Positions 1 through 12,743 are shown, counted from the first letter of the stretch. The stretch: 64,000 nt of DNA from Planctomycetales bacterium (GCA_028285345.1 JANQPT010000044.1:62001-126000), one strand, 5' to 3'. Made by a program: numbers and translations. The notes: a model not told the origin generated them from the sequence alone.

Positions 1-83
1 ATCCCCGTCTCGACTGTATCGAACCGACGACCGCACGTTTTTCTTTTCCTCCAGCCTCTAGCCTCAAGCCTGCAGCCTCAAAA

Positions 84-1328
84 GTGCCCCACCGCCTGCT
101 CAAGTTCGGCTTCAAGAAACAATATCCCGAGCAGCGGATGTTTCGTTCGCCGGAGGCGTTGCGGGACGAGTATGACGTGGTGATCATCGGCGGCGGGGGG
201 CACGGGTTGGCGGCGGCGTATTATCTGGCGGTTGATCACGGCATCACGAACGTGGCAGTGCTCGATAAAGGATACCTTGGCGGCGGCGGGACGGGGCGGA
301 ATACGGCGATTGTGCGGTCGAATTATCTGACGCCTGAAGGGGCGCGGTTTTATCAGACCAGCGTGGAATTGTTCCAGGACTTGTCGCGCGAGTTGGATTT
401 CAATCTGTTTTATTCGGAGCGGGGGCATTTCACGTTGGCGCATTCGCCGGCGTCGTTGAACACACAGCGCTGGCGGGCGGAGGTGAATCAGCATTTGGGG
501 ATCGACAGCAAGGTGGTCGGTCCGGAATTCATCCAGGAGTCGGTGCCGGAACTCGACATTACCTGCGGCGGGCACCAGGCACCAATTTACGGAGCGCTGT
601 ATCATCCGCCCGGCGCGATCGCGCGGCACGATGCGGTCGCGTGGGCCTATGCCCGCGGCGCTGACCAGCGGGGTGCGGAGATTCATCAGCAGACCGCCGT
701 GACGGATATCGAAGTTCGCGACGGTGAAGTGGCGGGCGTGCACACCGATCGGGGATTCATCAAAACCCGCAAGGTGCTCTCCGCCGTCGCGGGCTGGACG
801 ACGAGTTTGACGGCCATGGTCGGCTTGCGGACGCCGTTGGAGATTCACCCGCTGCAAGCGCTGGTCACTGAACCGCTCAAACCGTGGCTGAATCACATTG
901 TCGTCTCAGCCAGTCTGCATTTGTACGTCAGCCAATCGAGCCGCGGCGAATTAGTCGCCGGTGCGTCGCTCGATCCGTACGAGTTGATCTCGATGCGATC
1001 GACGTTGGATTTCGCCGAAGGGCTGAGCGGGCACATGCTCGATCTGTTTCCCTGTCTGGGGCAGATCAACGTGATGCGTCAATGGGCGGGGCTGTGCGAC
1101 ATGACGCCCGACTTTTCGCCGATCATGGGAACGACGCCGGTCAAGGGATTTTACATCGACGCGGGCTGGGGGACGTGGGGTTTCAAAGCGACGCCGGTGA
1201 GCGGCAAGACGATGGCTTCCACAATTGCACGCGACCGGGATGATGAGTTGATCGGGGCTTTTAATTTGTCGCGGTTCGGGCGATTTGAATTAGTCGGCGA
1301 GAAAGGGGCGGCGTCGGTGGGACATTAA
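84..1328 (+). CDS. soxB: Sarcosine oxidase, beta subunit
   Basis: Beta subunit of heterotetrameric sarcosine oxidase, which oxidatively demethylates sarcosine in the cytoplasm to glycine, a methylene-tetrahydrofolate C1 unit and H2O2. The 414-residue length fits the family. The FAD dinucleotide-binding motif VVIIGGGGHGLAAAYYL is at about residues 32-48, followed by the conserved GRNTAIVRSNY segment (71-81) and YHPPGAIARHDAVAWAYARG (173-192). In characterised enzymes that last region includes a histidine linked to FMN; which histidine does so here is inferred. The track start is GTG at 84; ATG at 138 is an alternative, but the residues between them match the usual N-terminus. First gene of a B-D-A-G set; the bases before it hold only CT-rich AGCCTC-like repeats. 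Confidence 0.95.
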   Translation: MPHRLLKFGFKKQYPEQRMFRSPEALRDEYDVVIIGGGGHGLAAAYYLAVDHGITNVAVLDKGYLGGGGTGRNTAIVRSNYLTPEGARFYQTSVELFQDLSRELDFNLFYSERGHFTLAHSPASLNTQRWRAEVNQHLGIDSKVVGPEFIQESVPELDITCGGHQAPIYGALYHPPGAIARHDAVAWAYARGADQRGAEIHQQTAVTDIEVRDGEVAGVHTDRGFIKTRKVLSAVAGWTTSLTAMVGLRTPLEIHPLQALVTEPLKPWLNHIVVSASLHLYVSQSSRGELVAGASLDPYELISMRSTLDFAEGLSGHMLDLFPCLGQINVMRQWAGLCDMTPDFSPIMGTTPVKGFYIDAGWGTWGFKATPVSGKTMASTIARDRDDELIGAFNLSRFGRFELVGEKGAASVGH

Positions 1329-1331
1329 TCC

Positions 1332-1407
1332 GTAGGTCCGGCTGTGCCGGACGAAGCCGTACTTTGGTATGAATGATCAGACTGACGGGCGGTGGAACCG
1401 ACCCTAC
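1332..1407. repeat. GTAGG...CCTAC palindromic element, copy 1
   Basis: A 76-bp unit that starts GTAGG, contains the hairpin TCCGGCTGTGCCGGA, and ends in an imperfectly complementary GGTGGAACCGACCCTAC. A second unit of the same design lies at 1604-1681, so the two arms define a repeat family with GTAGG/CCTAC ends. Function unknown. Confidence 0.7.
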
Positions 1408-1430
1408 ACGACTCCGGCATGGAAACGAAG

Positions 1431-1582
1431 GGGTGGCCGCGATTGCGCAGCAATCGGGGCAGGCAGAGCCTGCAAGAGGCCGCAATTTAGGCGTCCAATC
1501 AGATTGCGGAAGCGGCAGATTCAGAACGGTGAAATTGCGGCCTTTTGTGCCTGCGGCACACCGATTGGAATCGGTGCCACCC
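1431..1582. repeat. Inverted REP pair (RAYT-type family), copy in the sox operon
   Basis: The left arm (1431-1488) begins GGGTGGCCGCGATTGC and ends GGCCGCAATTT. The right arm (1531-1582) is the reverse complement, beginning GAAATTGCGGCC and ending GCCACCC. About 42 bases separate them. Each arm has its own small hairpin (GATTGCgcaGCAATC). The same two arms flank the RAYT gene at 24934-25446, so this resembles a deletion derivative with both ends and no gene. Confidence 0.8.
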
Positions 1583-1603
1583 GCGTTGGTGGGACATTAA
1601 TCC

Positions 1604-1681
1604 GTAGGTCCGGCTGTGCCGGACGATGTGTTCGTATAATTACACGCCAACTTAGAATTCGGCCGGTCGAACCGGCCCTAC
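1604..1681. repeat. GTAGG...CCTAC palindromic element, copy 2
   Basis: A 78-bp unit with the same GTAGGTCCGGCTGTGCCGGA left arm as the copy at 1332 and a right arm GGCCGGTCGAACCGGCCCTAC. It ends four bases before the soxD start codon, so the soxD ribosome-binding region lies within the repeat arm. Confidence 0.75.
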
Positions 1682-1684
1682 AAA

Positions 1685-1951
1685 ATGAAAACTCTCAATT
1701 GTCCGATTAACGGTCCGCGGCCGCTGCAGGAGTTTCACTTCGGCGGCGAGGTGCGGGAGGTGCCCGACCCGGCGCGGGCGACCGATGCGCAGTGGGCGGA
1801 TTATGTATTCAACCGCAGCGGCGAACCGGGAATCAAGCGGGAGTGGTGGTATCACGTTGCCAGCGGAACTTGGTTTATCGCCGAGCGGAATAATCAGACC
1901 GACGAGATCTTGAGGACGTACCTGTACGGCGCGGAGGCTGCCGATGGCTAA
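1685..1951 (+). CDS. soxD: Sarcosine oxidase, delta subunit (zinc ligands apparently lost)
   Basis: Small delta subunit of the sarcosine oxidase complex, 88 residues, recognised from CPINGPRPLQEFHFGGEV near the N-terminus, the AxWADYVFNR segment, and its position directly before soxA. Characterised delta subunits bind zinc through a CPxC motif plus a downstream His and Cys. Here the second Cys of CPxC is Asn (CPIN), and the later HxxGC-like motif reads HVASGTWF with no cysteine. A zinc site therefore looks unlikely, although the fold and length are kept. The stop overlaps the soxA start by 8 bases, supporting translational coupling. No good Shine-Dalgarno is visible because a repeat arm abuts the start. 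Confidence 0.88.
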   Translation: MKTLNCPINGPRPLQEFHFGGEVREVPDPARATDAQWADYVFNRSGEPGIKREWWYHVASGTWFIAERNNQTDEILRTYLYGAEAADG

Positions 1952-4883
1952 ACGGCTGCCGCCGCGTGAGGGGGAATGGATCGATCGGGAGCGTCCGCTC
2001 GAATTCCGCTTTGAAGGCCGCACCTATCAGGGGTTCGCCGGCGACGTCGTCAGCAGCGCGCTGTGGGCCAACGGCCTGTTGATACAGGGGCGAAGCTTCA
2101 AATATCACCGCCCGCGCGGCCCGGTGAGTTTGTGCGGGCACGATGCGAACGTCATCGTCGAGGACGGCATGCGGACGAATCTCCGCGGTGATTTGTTACC
2201 GTTGGCTGAGGGGATGGATCTGCGTGCGGTCAATACGGTCGGTGGACTGTGGAAGGACAAATTGCGGTGGACGGAGCGGTTCAGCAAGTTCCTGCCGGTC
2301 GGATTCTACTACAAAGCGTTTCATACGCCGCGGCGGCTGTTTCCGTTTTATGAAAACCAGATGCGGAAAGTCGCCGGATTGGGCGAGATCAATCGCGGGG
2401 CAGAGTTTGCTTCGACGCCCAAAGATTACGCGTTCTGTGATCTGCTGGTCGTGGGCGCCGGGCCGTCGGGATTAGCCGGTGCAATCGCCGCGGCGGAGCA
2501 GGGATTGCGGGTGTTGCTGGTCGATGAGAACCCCCGTCTGGGAGGGAGCTTCAATTGGCAATTGGCCGGTGATCCCGATGCGCGGCGGCAGTTGCAGGAG
2601 CTGCTGGCCCGCGTCGAGGAGTTGGAGAATCTCGAAGTCCGTCTCGGCACGCAGGCGGCGGGTTATTACGCGGACCACTGGGTGGCACTCGTTGACGATC
2701 GACACCTCACCAAAGTACGGGCGGGGGCGATGCTGGCGGCCACCGGCTGCATCGAACAGCCGGCGGTGTTCGGCAACAACGACCTGCCGGGAGTGATGCT
2801 CGGCTCGGCGGCGCAGCGGTTGGTGCACCAGTTTGCGGTGAAGCCGGTAGAGAATGCTCTCGTGTTTACAGCCAATTCGGACGGGTATCGCGTAGCGCTC
2901 GACTTGCATGCAGCGAATGTATCGGTGGGAATTGTCGATACACGACCGGATGCTGACCCGACGGAGCTTTTAACGCAAGTTGATGAACAGGGCATCCAGG
3001 TCCTCAAAGGGTCCGTGGTGCCGGTCGCAACGCACACCCGCGGCAAGAAAGGGATCAAGGGTTGCTTCACGTGGTTGGGAGCGACGGATGAGTCTAAACA
3101 GTTTGCCAAGTTCTGGCCTGGGAATCGTAACGGCATCGTAATGAGTGTCGGTTGGGTGCCCAATGCAGGCTTGCTCTATCAGGCGGGCGTGAGATTCCGC
3201 TATGCGGCGCATGTCGAGCAGTTCGTTCCGGAAACCTTGCCTGAGGGAGTCTTTGCCGCTGGCCGGGTCAATGGCGTGTTTGAACTTTCAGATCGCATTG
3301 CCGATGGGCGCCGCGGTGGCTTAGCGGCGGCGAAATTGTTGGGCAGATATGAGCCGGAACTCCCGCCCGCGCCGAGGCACGATTCCGCTCCGCCAAGCCA
3401 TCCCTATCCGGTGTTTGTGCATCCAAAAAAGTCGCACCCCGCCAACAAAGAGAAAGCGTTTGTCGATTTCGACGAGGATCTGCAACTCAAGGACATCGTC
3501 GATGCGCACCAAGAGGGCTATGACAATATCGAACTGCTCAAGCGGTATTCGACGGCCGGGATGGGGCCGTCGCAGGGCAAATTGGCGAACATGAATGCCG
3601 TGCGGATTCTGGCGAAGCTCAACGGCAAGTCGATTGACGAAACGGGCACGACGACGTCGCGGCCCTTTTATCAGCCGGTGCCGCTCGGGCATTTGGCGGG
3701 GCGGCGGTTTCATCCGTTGCGGCGGACGCCGCTGCATGATTGGCACGTCGGCGCCGGCGCTGAAGTGTTTCATGCGGGGAGTTGGTTGCGGCCGGAGTAT
3801 TATCGCGCCGAGGGGCAAAGCCGGGACGATTGCATTTTTACCGAAGCGGGCAACGTTCGTGAACGAGCCGGTTTGATCGACGTCAGCACGTTGGGCAAAC
3901 TGCGGATCTGTGGACCGGACGCGGTACCGTTCTTGGAACGGGTCTACACCGGCCGCTTTGCCAAACAGCCGGTGGGAAAATTGCGCTACGGACTCGCCTG
4001 TGATGAAACGGGCGTGATTATCGAGGATGGTGTCATCGCGCGCCTGGCCGAGGATCAATTCTACGTCACGGCGACCAGCAGCGGGGCGGCAGCGTTTTAT
4101 CGGGAGCTGCAGCGCTGGACATTGATTTGGGGCATGGATGTCACGTTGATCAACGAAACCGGGCATCACGCGGCGATGAATTTAGCCGGACCGGAGTCGC
4201 GGGCAATTCTGCAGCCGCTGACGGACGTCGATTTGTCGGCGGAAGAGTTTCCGTATCTCGGCGTGTGTGAAGGGACTGTGGCAGGTGTGTCGGCGAAGTT
4301 GTTGCGGGTCGGGTTTGTGGGGGAATGGGGATATGAGATCCACGTACCGGCCTCTTATGGGCTGCATGTCTGGGAGGCGATCATATCCGCGGGGGCGGAT
4401 GCCGGAATCCGTCCGTTTGGCGTCGAGGCGCAGCGGTTATTGCGGCTGGAGAAAGGACATCTGATCGTCGGGCAGGACACCGATGCTTTGACGAATCCGT
4501 ACGAGGCGGCCGCGGCGTGGGCGATTGGCAAGAATAAGCCGTTCTTTGTCGGCGGGCGGAGTCTGGAAATCGAACAGCAGAAAACACTCACACGCCGGTT
4601 GGTCGGGTTGACGTTCGCCGATCCGGAGGGTGGTCCGTTGCCGGAGGAGTGCCGTTTGATCATTCATGAAGGCGAAATCGTCGGGCGGATTACCAGCATG
4701 GCGCGGCGATCGACGCTGGGGCATCCGTTGGCGCTGGCGTTTCTGCGGCCGGACTTAACGGAGGCCGGGACGACGGTTCGCGTGCGGATCGACGGCGGCG
4801 TGATGGTGGAAGCGACGGTCGCGGCGCTGCCGTTTTACGATCCGGACAATCAACGACAGCAGGAACAACCGGAACATGCCTGA
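1944..4883 (+). CDS. soxA: Sarcosine oxidase, alpha subunit
   Basis: Large 979-residue subunit of heterotetrameric sarcosine oxidase. Order of domains: an N-terminal ferredoxin-like Fer2_4 domain (about 20-95, including SFKYHRPRGPVSLCGHD), a pyridine-nucleotide-disulfide oxidoreductase domain starting at LLVVGAGPSGLAGAIAAAEQG (about 169-189) that binds NAD+, and a C-terminal aminomethyltransferase (GcvT)-like domain from about residue 600 that accepts the methyl group on tetrahydrofolate. The length matches the family. The start ATG overlaps the soxD stop and the end overlaps soxG by 8 bases, so B-D-A-G are transcribed together apart from the enlarged B-D gap. Confidence 0.96.
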   Translation: MAKRLPPREGEWIDRERPLEFRFEGRTYQGFAGDVVSSALWANGLLIQGRSFKYHRPRGPVSLCGHDANVIVEDGMRTNLRGDLLPLAEGMDLRAVNTVGGLWKDKLRWTERFSKFLPVGFYYKAFHTPRRLFPFYENQMRKVAGLGEINRGAEFASTPKDYAFCDLLVVGAGPSGLAGAIAAAEQGLRVLLVDENPRLGGSFNWQLAGDPDARRQLQELLARVEELENLEVRLGTQAAGYYADHWVALVDDRHLTKVRAGAMLAATGCIEQPAVFGNNDLPGVMLGSAAQRLVHQFAVKPVENALVFTANSDGYRVALDLHAANVSVGIVDTRPDADPTELLTQVDEQGIQVLKGSVVPVATHTRGKKGIKGCFTWLGATDESKQFAKFWPGNRNGIVMSVGWVPNAGLLYQAGVRFRYAAHVEQFVPETLPEGVFAAGRVNGVFELSDRIADGRRGGLAAAKLLGRYEPELPPAPRHDSAPPSHPYPVFVHPKKSHPANKEKAFVDFDEDLQLKDIVDAHQEGYDNIELLKRYSTAGMGPSQGKLANMNAVRILAKLNGKSIDETGTTTSRPFYQPVPLGHLAGRRFHPLRRTPLHDWHVGAGAEVFHAGSWLRPEYYRAEGQSRDDCIFTEAGNVRERAGLIDVSTLGKLRICGPDAVPFLERVYTGRFAKQPVGKLRYGLACDETGVIIEDGVIARLAEDQFYVTATSSGAAAFYRELQRWTLIWGMDVTLINETGHHAAMNLAGPESRAILQPLTDVDLSAEEFPYLGVCEGTVAGVSAKLLRVGFVGEWGYEIHVPASYGLHVWEAIISAGADAGIRPFGVEAQRLLRLEKGHLIVGQDTDALTNPYEAAAAWAIGKNKPFFVGGRSLEIEQQKTLTRRLVGLTFADPEGGPLPEECRLIIHEGEIVGRITSMARRSTLGHPLALAFLRPDLTEAGTTVRVRIDGGVMVEATVAALPFYDPDNQRQQEQPEHA

Positions 4884-5550
4884 TTCACCCGCCAGACGCA
4901 GCCCGGTGCAGCACCAGCTCGATGAATTGCAGCCGGAGTGGACGACGATTTCCGGGATGCCCGCTGCGCTGCGGATCGGTCCGCACGATGAAGAGCGAGC
5001 GGCATTGGCCGGATTGTGTGATGCGAGTTGCCTTCGCAAGTTGGGGCTCAAAGGGCGTGATGCGGGAGCCTGGCTGGCGGAGCAGGGGATGACGGTTCCT
5101 GCCGACATTTACGCGACAGCGTCACTTGCTAGTGGAGGAATTATTGCGCGATTGGGGACCGAGGAGTTTTTGCTGGAAAGTGGAATTGCCGACGAATCAG
5201 TGCCCGCAATCGAAGCGGTCCCGATTCCGGCAGGGAGAAATCTGTTTCGCATTGAGCGGCAGGATGCGACTTTTGTGTTGTGCGGCATCCGCGCCGATGC
5301 CGTGTTCGCCCAAACGTGCGGGCTTGATGTCGGGAAGATGGACGTTGGTCGCGTGGTGTTCACACGCGTCGCGGGCGTGAGTTGCGGCATCTTGCCGGAG
5401 TTGTTTGAAGACCGGCGCTGCTATCGAATGTGGATTGATCCCAGCTATGCGGCTTCGCTGTGGCAGTCGCTGGCGGAGATTTGCGGCGATCTTGGCGGCG
5501 GAGTGGTTGGCCTGCAGTGCATTCTTCAGAGTTTCTCAGGAACCGGATGA
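4876..5550 (+). CDS. soxG: Sarcosine oxidase, gamma subunit
   Basis: The 224-residue gamma subunit, a small GcvT-related protein that packs against the alpha subunit. It is weakly conserved in general; the call rests on position (start overlapping the soxA stop by 8 bases), length, and the motifs GLCDASCLRKLGLKGRDAG and DVGRVVFTRVAGVSCGILPE with a folate-domain look. The C-terminus ends in a low-similarity tail. Its last 15 bases overlap the 3' end of the convergent sialidase-like gene, and no terminator hairpin is visible between the two. Confidence 0.85.
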   Translation: MPDSPARRSPVQHQLDELQPEWTTISGMPAALRIGPHDEERAALAGLCDASCLRKLGLKGRDAGAWLAEQGMTVPADIYATASLASGGIIARLGTEEFLLESGIADESVPAIEAVPIPAGRNLFRIERQDATFVLCGIRADAVFAQTCGLDVGKMDVGRVVFTRVAGVSCGILPELFEDRRCYRMWIDPSYAASLWQSLAEICGDLGGGVVGLQCILQSFSGTG

Positions 5551-6801
5551 AGCGGGGAGTTTCCAGCGGACCGTTTCGATTTGCGTCTTGCCGTCCGACG
5601 TACGATAGCTGTAACAGGAAATCAGCGATCCGTCGGAACGTTGCAACGTGTTGCCGAATCCGCCTCCGCTGGGGCCGTGGTTTTGAGCGTCGATGACGAT
5701 GCGGTCGCGGCGGAAGTCCCAACGGCGGCCGTCGTCGTAGCTGATGATCGCCCGCAGCCCCAACGGATGCCCGTCGGTGGAGTTGCTGCGGACAGTAAAC
5801 GTTAACAACAGCCGTCCGTCGGCCAGCTTGAGGAATCGCGGATACATCTCACCGTAGGTGCCGAAGACGCCGTCTCCGTCTTGTTTGCGCCATGTCGCTC
5901 CATTGTCGTCGGAGTTCCAGAGCAGCATGCGATCCCCCTGGTCGCCCGCTTCGGTCTTGAGTTCCTTTGCCGCCGGCAGTCTCCAATGCGGGCCGGTCCG
6001 ATCGACGCGGACGGGGTGTAGTAGCCGCCCGTCTGTGGCGCGGTAGGTTGTCGACTGCGAGAAAAAGCCGTCGACATCGGTCCAACCGGCGGTATCGGGC
6101 GTGAGTGATTTGTCCCAGGTTGCGCCGCTATCGCGGGATTGCCACAGTGCGACGTGCTGCGGCGCCGTCTTGCCGCCGTGTTGCATGCTCACGCCGAACA
6201 GCGTTAGCAGTTCGCCATCTCGTGTTGGATCGGGGATTTGCAGTACGGTCCAATCGGTGGCGGTTTGTGCCCTCTGCGGGAAACCCTCGGGTCCGATGCG
6301 GTGCTCTGTCCAGGTCTTGCCGTGATCCGTGGAGCGGAAGTATTTGCTGTAGGTATGTCCCGCCTTGTTCGCGGCGTCGTTGGCAAGGAAATGGCAGGGC
6401 ATGATCAACGTTCCGTCTGTCAGACAATTCAGTGAGAATTCTCGTCCGTGGAGATCCATGCGCTCCTCACGCGGCGACCAGGATCGGCCTTCGTCGTCCG
6501 ATCTCCAGAAAATCGCTCGTTCCAAATAGGGCGTTCCGGCCGGCAATTCGTTGCTCGGCTTGCCGCCGAAGGAGAATGCGACGAGCAGCAGTTGGCCGTT
6601 CTTGAGCTTTGCGAGCCACGGCTTGTAGTCATTGGGAATTCCCAGCGGGGTTCGCTCGGCGGCAATCGGTTCCGCGGGCAGACGTTGCGGATTGGCAACT
6701 AAAATCGGTGTTGTCTTCTTATTGCCCGCCTGCAATGCCGCCGGTAATCCACAAACGAGTACTGCCAGGACGAGAATCGTCGCGAGTGTGTGATTCCGCA
6801 T
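5536..6801 (-). CDS. Secreted sialidase-like (BNR/Asp-box) protein
   Basis: A 421-residue protein with a clear signal peptide (MRNHTLATILVLAVLVCGLPAALQAG, cut near residue 25), so exported. Five Asp-boxes of the S-x-D-x-G-x-T/S-W type mark a six-bladed sialidase-fold propeller: SDDEGRSW, STDHGKTW, SRDSGATW, SDDNGATW and SYDDGRRW. Planctomycetes encode many of these next to sulfatases, and they are thought to act on sulfated or acidic glycans. True sialidase activity is not shown here: the Asp-boxes support the fold only. It lies 35 bp after the nitroreductase gene on the same strand, with a GAGGGGG ribosome site, so the two may be cotranscribed. Confidence 0.85.
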   Translation of the reverse strand: MRNHTLATILVLAVLVCGLPAALQAGNKKTTPILVANPQRLPAEPIAAERTPLGIPNDYKPWLAKLKNGQLLLVAFSFGGKPSNELPAGTPYLERAIFWRSDDEGRSWSPREERMDLHGREFSLNCLTDGTLIMPCHFLANDAANKAGHTYSKYFRSTDHGKTWTEHRIGPEGFPQRAQTATDWTVLQIPDPTRDGELLTLFGVSMQHGGKTAPQHVALWQSRDSGATWDKSLTPDTAGWTDVDGFFSQSTTYRATDGRLLHPVRVDRTGPHWRLPAAKELKTEAGDQGDRMLLWNSDDNGATWRKQDGDGVFGTYGEMYPRFLKLADGRLLLTFTVRSNSTDGHPLGLRAIISYDDGRRWDFRRDRIVIDAQNHGPSGGGFGNTLQRSDGSLISCYSYRTSDGKTQIETVRWKLPASSGS

Positions 6802-6836
6802 GTGTCTACCCCCTCTACAGAAAAGGACGGCGAACT

Positions 6837-7418
6837 CTACGTGTGATGCCAGACGGTTTTTTCAGCGACGTCGCCGCGACTGCTGGTCGGCCATTCGATT
6901 TTGGGGTAGCCGAGAAAAAACAGTCCCAAGCAACGGTCTTCGGGGCCAAGCTTTAAGAACTGCTTCATCGCATCATGGTAAACGACCGTCGACGTCGACC
7001 AGAATGCGCCCAGCCCGTGCGCTGTTGCAGCGAGATGCATGTTCTGCACGGCGCAGGCGACCGCTTCGATTTCTTCCAGTTCGGGAATTTTGCCGCTGAC
7101 CTGCCGTTGCATGCAGACCACGATGGTGCAGGGGGCCAACAAAGGGTTGTTGCGGAGTTTTTCCAACTTGGTCTGTTTGAAGGTGTCTGCGGCCGTAATT
7201 TCTTGATAGGTCTTCGCCATAAACTCCGACAGCTGCGCGCGGGCCGAGCCGGTGAAGACGTGAAACCGCCACGGTTCGGTCATGCCGTGCGTGGGGGCCC
7301 AATTGCCGCTTTCCAGAATCGCTTGAATCGTCGCATTCTCGATCGGCCGGTCGGAATATTGGGCCGGTTTGATCGTGCGGCGGCGGCGGATGATCTCGTC
7401 GATGGTCGCGGTGTGCAT
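6837..7418 (-). CDS. Nitroreductase-family FMN oxidoreductase (YdjA-like)
   Basis: A 193-residue cytoplasmic flavoprotein of the nitroreductase superfamily. The N-terminal IRRRRTIKPAQYSDRPI segment supplies the arginines that bind the FMN phosphate; NWAPTHGMTEPWRFHVF is the typical second motif, and LGLFFLGYP near the C-terminus matches the family GY/GxP motif. The compact length and TEPWRF resemble E. coli YdjA. The natural substrate is unknown; NAD(P)H-dependent reduction of quinones or nitro compounds is family knowledge. It is upstream of, and probably cotranscribed with, the sialidase-like gene. A 248-bp divergent gap separates it from the M1 peptidase gene. Confidence 0.9.
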   Translation of the reverse strand: MHTATIDEIIRRRRTIKPAQYSDRPIENATIQAILESGNWAPTHGMTEPWRFHVFTGSARAQLSEFMAKTYQEITAADTFKQTKLEKLRNNPLLAPCTIVVCMQRQVSGKIPELEEIEAVACAVQNMHLAATAHGLGAFWSTSTVVYHDAMKQFLKLGPEDRCLGLFFLGYPKIEWPTSSRGDVAEKTVWHHT

Positions 7419-7666
7419 TTTTTGAGCCGAACCTCTTAGGGGTCTTGGTGTCGCTGTGGAGTGTGCACGTTATCATCCGCCAAGGCAAATTGCATGGTTC
7501 GCCCGCAAAATCGTTCAACGTCGCGAGTCGTCAGCTCGTAGAACGAAGTAGTAATGGAGTTTTACGTCCTGTTTCGCGGCGGCCGTTCGCTGCTTTCGCC
7601 AGCCGGACGCGACATGTTATGCTAGAAATTGATATTCGAATTCTCTGCTTGGAATAGGTCTGATCA

Positions 7667-10221
<2,555 letters not shown>

Positions 10222-10222
<1 letters not shown>

Positions 10223-10707
10223 TGCCGTTGGCCAACTGGACGACGCAGGTGTACGGCGCGATTCAAAGTCTGCTGTACAACAATCCGCATCGTGTGATCT
10301 CCTATAAGGTGCGTGACGAACAGGGGCAGTGGCGGGACCGCAGCGAGTTTCCCGCGCCGGTGCGGCGGCTGTTTGAGACGGAGGCGTCGCCGGAGCGGAC
10401 CTGTCTGCAGACGATCCAATTCGTGCATCACATGCTGGTCCCCCCCGGCGGTCGCCACGTGGCGGAGCTGCACGTGCATCCCGATGCGGAAGAGCTGGTG
10501 GTGATCACGCAGGGCAACGGCACGGCGACCATCGACGCCGAACGGCACGACGTCGCACCGGGTGACGTGCTCTACATTCCGCCAGGCGCCGAGCACGAAG
10601 TGAGCAACACCGGCGAGGAATGTCTGGGGGTGTTGTTTATCAACGTGCCGACGGGGGCGGGGTTGGAGACGTTGATTGCTGCCCAGCGTGATCAACGCTC
10701 GCAATGA
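10222..10707 (+). CDS. Cupin-domain protein
   Basis: A 161-residue single-domain cupin. Motif 1 is seen as ELHVHPDAEELVVITQGNG and motif 2 as PGDVLYIPPGAEHEVSN. The metal-binding set (His-x-His, Glu, distal His) is intact, so a mononuclear metal site is likely. There is no signal peptide, so it is presumably cytoplasmic. The start codon overlaps the stop of the M1 peptidase by one base (TAATG), implying coupled translation. No substrate can be assigned; cupins of this size are often sugar-phosphate, small-molecule or metal sensors and dioxygenases. Confidence 0.85.
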
Positions 10708-10734
10708 TGACCAGCTGAATGCCCCCCTCCAAGA

Positions 10735-10847
10735 CCAAGCCGACGGCTTTGCCGTCGTGATCGGCGCTCCCAAATATCATCGTTAAGCAATGGACGAAGG
10801 CGTCAACGACCGCAGCGCTGCAAACGACGGCGGAGCCGTCGGCTTGG
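10735..10847. repeat. 113-bp paired inverted repeat (CCAAGCCGACGG family), copy 1
   Basis: The left arm CCAAGCCGACGGCTTTGCCG (10735-10757) and right arm CGACGGCGGAGCCGTCGG (10825-10847) are inverted copies matching at 21 of 23 positions, and each also forms a small hairpin. Another unit of exactly 113 bp with the same arms lies at 31638-31750, and the interiors show partial similarity. The copy sits between the cupin gene and the convergent sulfatase gene. Confidence 0.8.
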
Positions 10848-10874
10848 TGAGCGCCGCATCGCCCAAAGACGCAA

Positions 10875-10905
10875 CGTGGCCCGACCGTCAAGCGGCCGGG
10901 CCACG
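10875..10905 (-). terminator. Stem-loop after the sulfatase gene
   Basis: A nine-base perfect stem (CGTGGCCCG / CGGGCCACG) with a 13-base loop lies 25 bp beyond the sulfatase stop codon on its downstream side. It lacks a U-run, so it may act as an RNA 3'-end stabiliser rather than a classical intrinsic terminator. Confidence 0.45.
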
Positions 10906-10930
10906 CGAGGATTGCTGAGATGACGCGATT

Positions 10931-12514
<1,584 letters not shown>

Positions 12515-12562
12515 CTGGTCGTTCCTTTACTGAGTGCTCAAACGAGGTCGACATCAAAACTG

Positions 12563-12592
12563 ATTATAGGCAGACCGCCTGAAAACTTCGAA
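12563..12592 (-). promoter_or_regulatory. Candidate promoter of the sulfatase gene
   Basis: Reading the minus strand, a perfect -10 box TATAAT (12563-12568) is preceded at 18 bp by TTCGAA, a partial -35 match. It lies about 50 bp upstream of the sulfatase start codon. Only the -10 is strong. Confidence 0.45.
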
Positions 12593-12743
12593 AGTTTACC
12601 GGATTTTCACGATTCCTGGTAAAAGCTCGGTGTTCCAAGGAGGTTGATCGCCGATGATCGGCCTGCTATATCAGAGCCAGTTGATTTGTTGTCATACTAT
12701 GGTGCCCGAAACCGTATTTGCCTGACCTTGGCGAGGTCCCCTG

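Larger units (their letters stand above)
1312..1626. repeat. 272-bp-spaced direct repeat overlapping the soxB stop
   Basis: A stretch beginning GGTGGGACATTAATCCGTAG occurs twice: 1316-1354, where it includes the soxB stop codon, and 1588-1626, identical over 39 bases. With one mismatch the match extends to 1312-1354 and 1584-1626. The unit between them carries a complete GTAGG...CCTAC repeat and an inverted REP pair. This looks like a tandem duplication or insertion that enlarged the soxB-soxD gap to 356 bp. No gene is visible in the gap. Confidence 0.85.
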
